64,000 nucleotides of DNA from Geoanaerobacter pelophilus (GTDB taxonomy: Bacteria > Desulfobacterota > Desulfuromonadia > Geobacterales > DSM-12255): NCBI RefSeq assembly GCF_018476885.1, contig NZ_JAHCVJ010000001.1, positions 434,001-498,000 on the forward strand, written 5' to 3'. Position 1 is the first letter of the stretch. The number at the start of each line of letters is the position of its first letter. The translations under genes and the position numbers were made by a program. Positions 8,067 through 16,871 of the stretch are shown one piece after another. The notes under the pieces were generated by a model that did not search any database, was not told where the DNA came from, and saw nothing but the letters and a program-made list of their open reading frames with translations.

Positions 8067-9431
8067 ATGGGCAGCATTATCACGATTGATCCCGTAACGA
8101 GGATAGAGGGACATCTCAAGCTAAAGGTGAATCTCGACGATAACAGGAAGGTGAAAAAGTCCTACATGACCGGAAACCTCTACAGGGACTTCGAGAATAT
8201 CCTCAAGGGGAGGAAACCGTGGGACGCAGTGCATATTACGCAAAGGATATGTGGCGTTTGTCCCATTTCACATGCCATAACCGCCACCAAAGCGGCGGAA
8301 CAGATGGCCGGGTTCATCCCTGACGACCAGGCCCTGTTGATTCGCGCCATTATCCAGAGTGCATACTTCATCTCAGACCACATCCTGCACTTCTATCACC
8401 TGAACCTTCCAGACTACATTTACCCCCCGGACGTTGCTCCGCTACGGCCTGCCTATAACCGTGACCTGCGATTCAGTGCGGGCCAAACCGAAAAGCTCGT
8501 GAATAACTACGTCGAAGCGCTGAAAATTCGACGCCAGGCCCAGGAAGTGGTGGCAATCCTGGCCGGACGCATGCCGCATGTCATGAGCATCGTTCCCGGG
8601 GGGGTGACCCAGGCGCCGTCGCATGAACAGATTCATACGCTCAAGGGATACCTTCCGGCGATCACGGATTTTGTGCTCAACAGGTACTACCCCGACGCGC
8701 ACCTCCTTTCACAGGTCTACGCCGATTACTTCAAGATCGGAAAAGGAACCGGTAATCTTCTCTGTTTCTCCGCTTTCGATCTGCCACGTGGTGAGTCGGT
8801 CTTCCGCCAGGGGCTGCTTACCGACATGGAGAGGGAGTCGCTGAGCTTGCAGGATATAAGGGAATTCGTACGGTACGCGTACTACTCAAGCCCTTCCGAC
8901 CTTCATCCCAGTCATGGTGAGACAACCCCATCATATGGAAGATCCCCCGGCTACACCTGGTTAAAAGCACCGCGGCACCGCGGCAGACCATACGAGACGG
9001 GTCCCCTGGCCAGAATGACGGTCAACGGCTACTTCCGGGGCGGATGTTCCACCATGGACCGGATTCTGGCGAGGGCGGAGGAAACGAAACTGCTAGCGGA
9101 ACGCCTTCCGCAGTGGGTGCACGCTCTAGTTCCCGATCTTACTTCCTATACCGATATCGCGCTTCCTCCATCCGGGACCGGAGTCGGACTGACCGAAGCA
9201 CCTCGGGGTGCATTAGGCCATTGGATGGAATGTACCTCTGGCGGCATGATCTCCCGCTACCAGATAATCACTCCCACCTGCTGGAATGCGTCTCCACGTG
9301 ATGACAACGGAGTCCCGGGACCAATTGAGAAGGCATTGGAAGGTACATATGTAGAAGACATGAACCAGCCCATTGAACTCCTGAGAATCATTCATTCCTT
9401 CGACCCGTGCACCAGTTGTTCGGTTCATTGA
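8067..9431 (+). CDS. NiFe hydrogenase large subunit without a C-terminal processing peptide
   Basis: 454 residues, start behind TAGGAGAATTTCA. The L1 motif RICGVCPISH holds the first two cysteine ligands. The L2 motif DPCTSCSVH supplies the other pair and is directly followed by the stop codon. Most large subunits carry about 15 further residues that a specific endopeptidase removes after nickel insertion; here that peptide is absent, so no HyaD/HybD-type step should be needed. The length is short for the family. No maturation (hyp) genes and no cytochrome b partner lie nearby. With the small subunit it forms a periplasmic or Tat-exported complex. Confidence 0.92.
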   Translation: MGSIITIDPVTRIEGHLKLKVNLDDNRKVKKSYMTGNLYRDFENILKGRKPWDAVHITQRICGVCPISHAITATKAAEQMAGFIPDDQALLIRAIIQSAYFISDHILHFYHLNLPDYIYPPDVAPLRPAYNRDLRFSAGQTEKLVNNYVEALKIRRQAQEVVAILAGRMPHVMSIVPGGVTQAPSHEQIHTLKGYLPAITDFVLNRYYPDAHLLSQVYADYFKIGKGTGNLLCFSAFDLPRGESVFRQGLLTDMERESLSLQDIREFVRYAYYSSPSDLHPSHGETTPSYGRSPGYTWLKAPRHRGRPYETGPLARMTVNGYFRGGCSTMDRILARAEETKLLAERLPQWVHALVPDLTSYTDIALPPSGTGVGLTEAPRGALGHWMECTSGGMISRYQIITPTCWNASPRDDNGVPGPIEKALEGTYVEDMNQPIELLRIIHSFDPCTSCSVH

Positions 9432-9581
9432 TGAGTGTATTGTGCTTTTTTAAAGGCATTACTGCATATGTCATAATAACTGGTATATTTTGATCCAGAC
9501 ACTGAATGGCCGGAAAGGGGGTGCCCATAAAAAGGTCTTTGTTTCAATAATGACAACTAATTCAATTAAGGAGAAACGAAC

Positions 9582-9941
9582 ATGAAAAGACTGACAATGA
9601 TGGTTACCATGCTGGCGCTTTCAATCATGGTAGCGGCACCGCTTACCGGGCACGCAGTTGAGAAAAAGGCAAAAAGCGAAGTGGTCATGAAAATGGGGAA
9701 CAAGCTCCACCTTTTCCATAGTGGCAAAGTGGACGCCCAGAAAGAAATAACGATTGGAGATGTGATAACTGTCTACCGGGAACTCGGCAAAAACCGCCAG
9801 CAGAAAGAAGTTGGCCAGGTAAAAGTTCTTTCCTTCATCGGCGAGCATTACTTCGAAGCGGAAATCGTCAAGGGCGAAATCAAGATTGGCGACATCGCAA
9901 AGAAAGATGCAACATCTCTGCTGGTACAACCGGCAAAATAG
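9582..9941 (+). CDS. Exported SH3-like/FlgT-C-like small protein
   Basis: 119 residues, start behind AAGGAGAAACGAAC. A signal peptide (MKRLTMMVTMLALSIMVAAP) is followed by a beta-rich domain with SGKVDAQKEITIGDVITVYR and GEIKIGDIAKK. The GxVxxxxxxxxIGDxxxVYR pattern resembles the C-terminal domain of FlgT-like proteins and of the lipoprotein at 38821-39780. The role is unknown. It stands alone behind the hydrogenase genes and has its own terminator. Confidence 0.6.
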   Translation: MKRLTMMVTMLALSIMVAAPLTGHAVEKKAKSEVVMKMGNKLHLFHSGKVDAQKEITIGDVITVYRELGKNRQQKEVGQVKVLSFIGEHYFEAEIVKGEIKIGDIAKKDATSLLVQPAK

Positions 9942-9951
9942 CTTTCCCTTG

Positions 9952-9985
9952 AAACCGGGCCAACGGCGTCCCGGTTTTCTATTTA
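9952..9985 (+). terminator. Rho-independent terminator
   Basis: AAACCGGG pairs with CCCGGTTT over a 10-base loop and is followed by TTCTATTT. It closes the gene at 9582. Confidence 0.75.
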
Positions 9986-10032
9986 GCACCCTCAACCTGC
10001 CCCCCCTATAGATTATATACATGGGGGGAGTC

Positions 10033-10545
10033 ATGCACTTTGCCATCCTGATACTGTTACTGGGAGTTAATGCCTTTTCGACGGAGGCCGCATTTGGCTT
10101 CTGTTACGAGGAAGCAGGTAACAGGTACGGGATCTCGCCTCACCTCCTCTATGCGATCTCCAAGGGAGAAAGCAACTTTAATCCGTTCGCTGTAAATCAT
10201 AATGCCAATGGCAGTTACGACTACGGACTCATGCAGATCAACTCGTCATGGGAACCTGCATTACGAAAACTGGGAATCCCCTGGAATACCCTCGCCGATC
10301 CATGCACCAATGTCATGGTCGGTTCCTGGGTGCTATCTCAATGCATTCGAGACTATGGCTACACCTGGTTAGCAGTCGGATGCTACAACTCGCGAACTCC
10401 ATCCAAGCGTGACCGGTACGCCGCCAGAATTGCCAGCATCGTGATACAGGAACAAGCACACCTGAGAGTTGAACAGATTGCCAGCATCACAAATGTTTCA
10501 AAAATGACGCCTTGGGAGGAAGCCTTTGGTAATTCTTCCCGCTGA
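10033..10545 (+). CDS. Lytic transglycosylase of a conjugation system
   Basis: 170 residues. The start is placed at the second ATG, which has GGGGGGAGTC in front. A signal peptide leads into an SLT domain with catalytic Glu in ISKGESNFNPFAVN and the motif YDYGLMQINSSW, then VGCYNS. This is the VirB1/TrbN/IagB family that locally opens peptidoglycan for secretion or pilus systems. It opens a plus-strand run that includes TraD-, TraF- and TraH-like genes, which supports a conjugation role. Confidence 0.88.
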   Translation: MHFAILILLLGVNAFSTEAAFGFCYEEAGNRYGISPHLLYAISKGESNFNPFAVNHNANGSYDYGLMQINSSWEPALRKLGIPWNTLADPCTNVMVGSWVLSQCIRDYGYTWLAVGCYNSRTPSKRDRYAARIASIVIQEQAHLRVEQIASITNVSKMTPWEEAFGNSSR

Positions 10546-11254
10546 AATGCTCTCCGAAAGCGGGCTTGCGATGAGCGAGGCAATGGATGCGGTCGAAGTT
10601 GCCATTACCAGGACTCTTACCAGCGCCATCAACACCAATATCAGCGTCAAGGTCGATGATAACCTGGAGATATTGGCCTATCCGATTGGGAGCGGCGAAC
10701 CTATCAAAATTTCCCTGGATAGCATCAACCGGAAATTACGGAGACACCTTCTGCACCAAGTCGAACTGGAGCTTCAATGCCGCAGAACCTTGAATGAGGC
10801 GGATCGGCTGAAGGCGTTAAGGGGAGTTTCAGCCTCCGGCGAAATCACCCGGATAGATGCAGATGGTGCACTGTTCGTCTCCTTGGAAATTGCCGATTGC
10901 TACAGGCGTCTGATTCTTGCCGGGATCTGTCCGCCCCGCTTTCAGCCGTTTCACGAACGAGGACATTACACCTACGGTAGCGTTAAGGAGTTCTACATTT
11001 CAAGTGTCGTTCCGGTCATAGTCAACAGAAGATCGACCAAAGTTCGCATCCTGCTCAGTCGCACATCAAGAGAACTGCCACGTCTTCTGCTGCAAGAACG
11101 GAGTCGAGTATCAGGAATCCGATGCCTGAAGCGCATTCCGGGAGCCTACAGTTGCATCATGACACCGTCAAGAATACCCAAGGATGTCATCAATTCTGTT
11201 GGAAAGGAACTGGAAGAACATCTGCATGTTTCCATTCTCAAAACATCTCGCTAA
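10526..11254 (+). CDS. Conserved-looking protein of unknown function in conjugation cluster
   Basis: 242 residues from a TTG that has GGGAGGA at the right distance and overlaps the previous gene by 20 bases; an ATG 7 codons later is the alternative. It is a soluble protein with no signal peptide. Features are an acidic N-terminal helix, a basic middle part (INRKLRRHLLHQVELELQCR) and a C-terminal SRIPKDVINSVGKELEEHL. I do not recognise the family. The C-terminal part faintly recalls a KH-like fold, but this is weak. The tight overlaps on both sides argue that it is a real conjugation-cluster gene. Confidence 0.6.
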   Translation: MVILPAEMLSESGLAMSEAMDAVEVAITRTLTSAINTNISVKVDDNLEILAYPIGSGEPIKISLDSINRKLRRHLLHQVELELQCRRTLNEADRLKALRGVSASGEITRIDADGALFVSLEIADCYRRLILAGICPPRFQPFHERGHYTYGSVKEFYISSVVPVIVNRRSTKVRILLSRTSRELPRLLLQERSRVSGIRCLKRIPGAYSCIMTPSRIPKDVINSVGKELEEHLHVSILKTSR

Positions 11255-12620
11255 AACGACCGAGCCGATGACCAACCTGGGAACCGGCGTCGATTTGGGG
11301 CACCGAACCAGGATTGTTCCCATCGCCATTCCCGACTCCCATCGTAAACGGCATACATTTGTCTTCGGAACAACTGGTGTCGGAAAGACCCGTCTGTGTG
11401 AGAACTTGATCGAACAAGACATCCGCAAAGGATATTCGGTGGTCTATTTCGACCCCAAGGGGGACCAACAGATCTTTACCAAGATTTACGAAGTCGCCCG
11501 AGATGCTAAACGTCTGGACGAGTTGATGCTCGTCACCCCCATCTTTCCGGAATACTCAGCAGTTGTCGACCCGATGGCCTTTTACTTCATGCCCGACGAA
11601 CTGGTGGGGCATATCGTATCGGGCATTCTCGGCGGTCGGGAACCGTTCTACCGTAACATCGCCAAGGAGATCACCACCGCTGTCATATCCGCCTACATCA
11701 TACTGGCAAAAAAGCATGGGAATCTGCCGATCATGAACATCGACACCATCCGGCAGCACATCCGGCGTGACTCCCTTGATGCCACCATGAAATCGTTGCG
11801 CAGTATCGGCACTGCAGAGGCGGAACTGACGGCAGGCATGTTGGAGGATATCCTCAAATCTCCCATGGAATACTACGCCAAGGTTTCTTCAACGCTGCGC
11901 ACCGCTCTGATGGAGCTTTCCTCTGGCAATATCGGCAAGATCATCGGTCAGGCCGATTCAAACCGGTTTATCAAGAAATTGGAAGCCGGTGAACGGGTAA
12001 TCCTGGTTGTTCACACCGGTGCCATGATCACTCGCGAAGCATCCGCCACCCTCGGCAAGGTACTCCTCTCCATGATCCAATCCTTTGTGGGCCGAGTGTA
12101 TCTCTCCAATCGGCAGAAGGTTGACCCACCGCTTTCCATTTTCATCGACGAAGCTCAGAGCCTCCTCTATCAAGGGGTGGAGGAGCTTTTCGCCAAGGCG
12201 GGCTCAGCCGATGTCATGGTGACCGCCTTCGCCCAGTCAGTGAACCAGATCTACGCGGTCATTGGTGAGGAGTTTGGCAAGAGCATCCTTGACAACACCA
12301 ACACGAAGATCTTCATGCGCTGCTCCGATGCCGAGACCAGCGATTACGTGGTCAAACATTTCGGTGTTCAAAACGTACTGACCGGGATTTTCGGATCAAA
12401 CCAGGTCACGACCCGCGAAGTCGAACAGGATATCCTCCGGGTACAGGATGTTCTTAGCCTGCAGCCACGTGAATTCTATTTGATGACCTATTCGGGCCGT
12501 TTCAAGGGAACCACTCTCGATGCCCGTAATCCAAAAATGAAAATCATCTTCCCAGCAGCTCCGGCGGTTATCACCTCGATGATGTCTCCGTTCCAGTCAG
12601 ACGAGAACGGCGCTCAATGA
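11226..12620 (+). CDS. TraD/TraG-like conjugation ATPase (coupling protein family)
   Basis: 464 residues from the ATG at 11226; an earlier in-frame ATG at 11184 is possible. Walker A is GTTGVGKTR (about residues 48-56), Walker B is PLSIFIDEAQS (about 300-310), and a TraG/TraD-like C-terminal region has MVTAFAQSVNQIYAVIG and NTKIFMRCSD. No N-terminal membrane helices are visible, unlike most coupling proteins, so it could be a soluble TraD type. It should link the DNA substrate to the secretion channel. Confidence 0.8.
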   Translation: MFPFSKHLAKTTEPMTNLGTGVDLGHRTRIVPIAIPDSHRKRHTFVFGTTGVGKTRLCENLIEQDIRKGYSVVYFDPKGDQQIFTKIYEVARDAKRLDELMLVTPIFPEYSAVVDPMAFYFMPDELVGHIVSGILGGREPFYRNIAKEITTAVISAYIILAKKHGNLPIMNIDTIRQHIRRDSLDATMKSLRSIGTAEAELTAGMLEDILKSPMEYYAKVSSTLRTALMELSSGNIGKIIGQADSNRFIKKLEAGERVILVVHTGAMITREASATLGKVLLSMIQSFVGRVYLSNRQKVDPPLSIFIDEAQSLLYQGVEELFAKAGSADVMVTAFAQSVNQIYAVIGEEFGKSILDNTNTKIFMRCSDAETSDYVVKHFGVQNVLTGIFGSNQVTTREVEQDILRVQDVLSLQPREFYLMTYSGRFKGTTLDARNPKMKIIFPAAPAVITSMMSPFQSDENGAQ

Positions 12621-14038
12621 CGATGCTTCTGTTCACCGTATCTGCCGCAGTCGGGATCGGCTTTGGCTTCTATGGGACCAGGAAGTGGATTCCTGCAGAA
12701 GAACCTGCAAACGAAAGAACTGAGCATGCGGAAGTGGCAAGTTTAGCTGAGCTGAGTCACCTCTGGACTGATGATGAAATAGAGATCAAGGATGCAGCCT
12801 GTCTCTGGCGTGAACGCACCACAAAACAGTGCCATCAGCAGCCGAAGCCTGAATTCAGACATGACGAGATTAATCAGTTCTTCACCGAAGTGATCGATGA
12901 CAGGCCTTCAGTAAGCGGAGTACGGAGAACCCTGATCATCAAGATCCTCACTATGCTCGATGAGGAGGGAGACTGTCCGTCTGTCGTCAGGGCCCACAAG
13001 GATGAAGCAGAACATATGTACTCGGATGACTCCTATGCCCTGTTGGCGACCGTTCCTCTCTATCGACACACCCTGACTGTGACTCGAAACTTCATTGCCA
13101 AAGCCGACCAGGAAGCCCTGCTGGCAGACATGATCATCATCGCCTTGGCGCATGATATCGGCAAGATTCCGTCCTACCATGACGGCATGTACAGCAGTGG
13201 CGATCACCCTGTTATTGCGGGGCTTATCCTGAACAACATCCCGGAATATATTTCTCTTCCCAACCGAGACGATATCCACCGAGCCATCACCGGGCACCAT
13301 CTGCTGAAAAGCGACAATATCCTGACCGATGGACTCAAGCTGAGCGACCATGAAGCACGGCAAACCGAGTTGGCAGCACTCTATGCCGAAGCACGGGAGC
13401 GGAGGAAGAATGATCCCGAAGATTCCGGTAAATCGCCAATCGCATCCCCAGCATCAGTAGGTACCGGGGTAAAATCGCATCATCCCACTGTTAGGCGGAA
13501 TCACCCCCCAAAAAGCCTTGAGTCCAGTGAGAAGTTTCATCCAAGCAAACTGGACCTCCCTGAATGGTTCAATGCGGCTGCCATTCTTGCTGCGCTTAAG
13601 AGACGGATCAACGTGGTGGAATCGACCCCAAACGGAGAAAAGTGGTCAGCGGTTTCCACCTCTCAAGGGCTGGTATTCGTCAATCCGGATGGGCTATGGG
13701 CGGCAATCAAGGAAGTGAGTGATAACGATCCCAAGGTACTTGCTTCAGAGGGGTTCGAGTCCGAAAAGCGGAATCTGCTGTTCACCGTCGTATCCGAACT
13801 GTCCAGGACCAGAGATGCGATTGCCACTCAGTACGTTGCGGACGGATATTATACGACACAGATTTCAATCATCACCGGAGGCGGTAAACGGCTTCCCTAC
13901 CTGCTGATACCCTTCACTGCAGAAGCCTTTGGAGAGAAGCCATCAGCACTGGAGGAATTAAAAACTGCGCAGCTGAAACGGATGGTCAAGGAGATCAAGC
14001 TGAAGCAAACCGAGGTGGAACAATGCGTAGGTCGTTGA
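12617..14038 (+). CDS. Membrane-anchored HD-domain protein of conjugation cluster
   Basis: 473 residues, starting inside the stop of the ATPase gene (ATGA overlap). The N-terminal helix (LLFTVSAAVGIGFGFYG) should anchor it. An HD hydrolase domain follows near residues 150-250, with YRHTLTVTRNF, ALAHDIGKIPSYHDG, GDHPVIAG and ITGHHLL. After a low-complexity linker the C-terminal part has EWFNAAAILAALKRRINVV and GLVFVNPDGLW. HD domains of this layout occur in TraI_2/MobH-type relaxases of ICEs, and the WFNAAAILAALK region also fits that type. Relaxase activity is an inference. Another role in transfer is possible. Confidence 0.65.
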   Translation: MTMLLFTVSAAVGIGFGFYGTRKWIPAEEPANERTEHAEVASLAELSHLWTDDEIEIKDAACLWRERTTKQCHQQPKPEFRHDEINQFFTEVIDDRPSVSGVRRTLIIKILTMLDEEGDCPSVVRAHKDEAEHMYSDDSYALLATVPLYRHTLTVTRNFIAKADQEALLADMIIIALAHDIGKIPSYHDGMYSSGDHPVIAGLILNNIPEYISLPNRDDIHRAITGHHLLKSDNILTDGLKLSDHEARQTELAALYAEARERRKNDPEDSGKSPIASPASVGTGVKSHHPTVRRNHPPKSLESSEKFHPSKLDLPEWFNAAAILAALKRRINVVESTPNGEKWSAVSTSQGLVFVNPDGLWAAIKEVSDNDPKVLASEGFESEKRNLLFTVVSELSRTRDAIATQYVADGYYTTQISIITGGGKRLPYLLIPFTAEAFGEKPSALEELKTAQLKRMVKEIKLKQTEVEQCVGR

Positions 14039-14865
14039 TGGTGCTGGCCATTCTTTCTCTGCCAGCAACAGCCAGCGCCAATTATTACAATGACTCGGCC
14101 AAGGGCTGGTGGTGGTACCAGAAGGAACCGGAAAAGCCTGCTGGAAAACCGGAACAAAAGAAGAAATCGCCGAGCAAAGTGCCGTCTCTCAAGGACTACA
14201 CCTATGAGCAGATCTGGGAGATGCATCCGGACCAGTTCCAGGAATTTGCCGAAGCATTGAAGAAGAAGGCTGTCCAGAAGCCCAGCGAAGAGAACGTTAA
14301 GGAGTACTTCGAGGTCCAGGAGATTGCCCGCAAGAAGGCACTGGCTTTCTCCAACGTGGCCCAGTTCGTTTGGCAGAAATACCCGGAATTGACGACCAAA
14401 AAAGATTACCCGATCACGACACCCGGCAACCTGGCTCGGATAGCCCAGATCAACGAAGAGCGGCAGCGCACATTGCGAGACAACCGGGAGGACTTTGCTC
14501 TGATCTATTTCCAACGGCCTGATTGCAGCTATTGCGACGAACAATCGCGAATCCTGGACTGGTTCACCAACGAGACCGGTTGGACTGTTAAAAGTGTCAA
14601 TACCAGGGAGAATCCGGGATTTGCTGCCAAGTTCAATGTAGAGATAACGCCAGCTCTTGTTTTGATTCAGAAAGGAAACCAGGATTATCTGCCGGTCTCG
14701 GCGGGGGTCATATCCGCAGACGAAATCGAAGATAAGGCCTACCGGGCCGTTCGGCTCCTCAAGGGTGATATCTCTCCTGAAGAATATTCGCTCTACGAAT
14801 TCCAGAAAGGTGGCGCCTTCGACGTTAAGAAGCGCCGTCTCCAGAACCAGGAGCCGAATCCATGA
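14023..14865 (+). CDS. traF: TraF-like conjugative pilus assembly protein
   Basis: 280 residues, overlapping the previous gene by 16 bases, with GAGGTGGAACA before the ATG. A signal peptide (MRRSLMVLAILSLPATASA) leads to NYYNDSAKGWWWYQKEP, the typical TraF start. The C-terminal half is thioredoxin-like with an intact CSYC pair in YFQRPDCSYCDEQS and the cis-Pro region EITPALVL. Many F-plasmid TraF proteins have lost these cysteines; here the CxxC suggests redox activity, perhaps a disulfide isomerase for pilus assembly in the periplasm. Confidence 0.88.
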   Translation: MRRSLMVLAILSLPATASANYYNDSAKGWWWYQKEPEKPAGKPEQKKKSPSKVPSLKDYTYEQIWEMHPDQFQEFAEALKKKAVQKPSEENVKEYFEVQEIARKKALAFSNVAQFVWQKYPELTTKKDYPITTPGNLARIAQINEERQRTLRDNREDFALIYFQRPDCSYCDEQSRILDWFTNETGWTVKSVNTRENPGFAAKFNVEITPALVLIQKGNQDYLPVSAGVISADEIEDKAYRAVRLLKGDISPEEYSLYEFQKGGAFDVKKRRLQNQEPNP

Positions 14866-14905
14866 GACTGGCCGTTGATTTGAAACAGAGAAATGAGGGG
14901 GCAGA

Positions 14906-16390
14906 GTGAAACGAACCGTAGCGACCAGAACCACCGCCGCATGCCTGGCGGCAGCCGTTGCCTTGAACCCGGTACTTTCCTGGTCAGGCTGGGTCGATGA
15001 CTGGGTCCAACAGAAGAGTTCCACCTCTCCCAGCTATTACGAAGGTTCCAAGCGGGGCTACTACACCGGGGGAAGTTTCTCTGCCAGGTGGGCGAATACT
15101 GACGATCATCTGTTTGCTGCCTCCCTGCCGAAACTGAAATCCGGCTGCGGCGGGATCGACATGTTCCTTGGTGGCTTCTCATTCCTGAACGTGGATTACC
15201 TCGTGCAGAAGCTCCAGAACATCCTGTCGGCTGCTCCGGCGGCAGCTTTCGACATCGCCCTGAAGACCCTGGCTCCCCAGGTGGCTGATACCATCAAGAC
15301 GCTCGAAGCCATAACCGACAGGCTGAACTCGCTGCAGCTGAATGACTGTAAGGCTTCCAAGGCGCTGGTGGCTACCGCTTCCAGCCCGTTTTCGTCGATC
15401 ATGTCCGACAGCCTGAAGGCGGAGATGAAAACTGCTCAGACTGACTTCATGGTATCTAGCGGCGCCAAGGATCTTTATCAGGATGTCAGCAAGCTGTTCG
15501 AGACCGAACAGAAGACCAATAGCGGCAACAAACCAGGCGTCCCCGGCACAACCCAGACTTCCGCCACCAGCGCTACCGCTGGCTGTCCAACAGAGGTTCT
15601 TCAAGTCTTTGGTGACGGATCAGTTCTGGAAAACCTGGCCGGCAAGAAAGAGATGAGCAGCGAGTATGTAAAACTGGTTCGCGGCTTCATAGGCGATGTG
15701 GTTATCCAGAACCCGGCAACGACCGGTACCACCTACCAGGCCCAATATATTCCACCGTGCGACAAGAACAACAGCTTCGATTCCTTCATCAGCGGCACTG
15801 CCCAGGGGCGGGATACCGCCGGGGCCTGCGCTGATATCACCGACGCCAACAGGAACCTGATGGTCTTTGTGGCCGGCAGGATGCAGTCCATTGCCGGCAA
15901 GATCAAATCGAAGACGGCGCTCACCCCTGATGAAGAGGCGTTTCTTAAAAGTACGCCACTTTCAGTCGGGCTGATCCTTAAAAATGCAACAGCTACCAAT
16001 ACCGAGGGAGAAGTTATCGGCAAACTTGCTGAATTGACTGCCCGGGCTTATGGCTACTACATGTTGCTCGATCTGTTCGGTCGGGCGGCCCAGTTGCAGG
16101 AGATGGCCCGCAACATCCTGTCCAGTCAAAAAGGAAACAAGGCCGGGGCATCACCGGAAACCTGCCAGCTGGCACTTCTTGGCGAAGGAATGCAGCATAT
16201 TCAGACGCTGGAGGAAAAGACCCTGCAACTCCTGAGCGTTGCCCAGCAGAGTTACGCCAATGCGGCATCGGAGATCAATGCTGTGGAAATGATCGTCCAG
16301 AACATGAAGAAGTTCGACGACACGGTTTTTTCAGAATTATCGGATCGCTTCGGGAAAGGCATTGCCCTACGGGCAACAGGGAGAATTTAA
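14906..16390 (+). CDS. traH: TraH-like conjugative pilus assembly protein
   Basis: 494 residues from a GTG with GAGGGGGCAGA in front. After a signal peptide come GGSFSARWANTDDHLF and KSGCGGIDMFLGGFSFLN, the hallmark of TraH, and a long helical region with a coiled coil near the end. TraH is an outer-membrane-associated component of F-type systems, made together with TraF. TraG, which normally follows, is not present: the next gene is a small cytoplasmic protein and then a terminator. Confidence 0.9.
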   Translation: MKRTVATRTTAACLAAAVALNPVLSWSGWVDDWVQQKSSTSPSYYEGSKRGYYTGGSFSARWANTDDHLFAASLPKLKSGCGGIDMFLGGFSFLNVDYLVQKLQNILSAAPAAAFDIALKTLAPQVADTIKTLEAITDRLNSLQLNDCKASKALVATASSPFSSIMSDSLKAEMKTAQTDFMVSSGAKDLYQDVSKLFETEQKTNSGNKPGVPGTTQTSATSATAGCPTEVLQVFGDGSVLENLAGKKEMSSEYVKLVRGFIGDVVIQNPATTGTTYQAQYIPPCDKNNSFDSFISGTAQGRDTAGACADITDANRNLMVFVAGRMQSIAGKIKSKTALTPDEEAFLKSTPLSVGLILKNATATNTEGEVIGKLAELTARAYGYYMLLDLFGRAAQLQEMARNILSSQKGNKAGASPETCQLALLGEGMQHIQTLEEKTLQLLSVAQQSYANAASEINAVEMIVQNMKKFDDTVFSELSDRFGKGIALRATGRI

Positions 16391-16412
16391 CAGCAAACAC
16401 AAGGGAGAAATC

Positions 16413-16814
16413 ATGGCTGACAACAAGAGAGAAGCTGGCGTTAAAAAGGAATCGGGGAAGCAATCATGGCAGGATCGAAAATTGAAGAAAGTAGTCCGGG
16501 ATGACATTGATGTAATATCCAGAAAAACGTTGGATCAGAGTGACTTCATAACCATGCTCAACACCCATGACAACGTCCTCCACAGATTACGGATGACCAT
16601 GGGTCGCAACAAAAATATCACCTTTGAAAAAGCGCAGGAGTTCATCGAGCGGAGTCAGCAGATCCGCGAAGATATCAACCAGCTGAATGCGGAAATGTGT
16701 GAATTGATGGATTGGGACTACACACCACCCAGAGGGTTTACTAATCCACTTGCGAAAAGTGACCTTGAAAAGGAGAAAGATAATAAGAAGGGGGCATCAA
16801 CTGCTAATCCATAA
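16413..16814 (+). CDS. Small charged cytoplasmic protein at end of conjugation cluster
   Basis: 133 residues, start behind ACAAGGGAGAAATC. It is rich in Lys, Glu and Asp and mostly helical (FIERSQQIREDINQLNAEMC), with no signal or membrane segment. The family is not recognised. It lies 22 bases after traH and is followed by a terminator, so it is the last gene of this unit. Confidence 0.65.
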   Translation: MADNKREAGVKKESGKQSWQDRKLKKVVRDDIDVISRKTLDQSDFITMLNTHDNVLHRLRMTMGRNKNITFEKAQEFIERSQQIREDINQLNAEMCELMDWDYTPPRGFTNPLAKSDLEKEKDNKKGASTANP

Positions 16815-16825
16815 TGTATCAGTAG

Positions 16826-16863
16826 AAAAGATAAGGGGCATCTTACTGTACCCCTTATCTTTT
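16826..16863. terminator. Bidirectional terminator between convergent genes
   Basis: AAAAGATAAGGGG pairs with CCCCTTATCTTTT over 12 bases. The A and T runs on either side let it work for the plus-strand gene ending at 16814 and for the minus-strand gene ending at 16872. Confidence 0.8.
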
Positions 16864-16871
16864 CACGTCTA

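Noticed and set aside
13897-15024. Open frame of 375 codons on the minus strand
   Set aside because: It is opposite the HD-protein, traF and traH starts, which are recognised. No domain is visible in the antisense frame.
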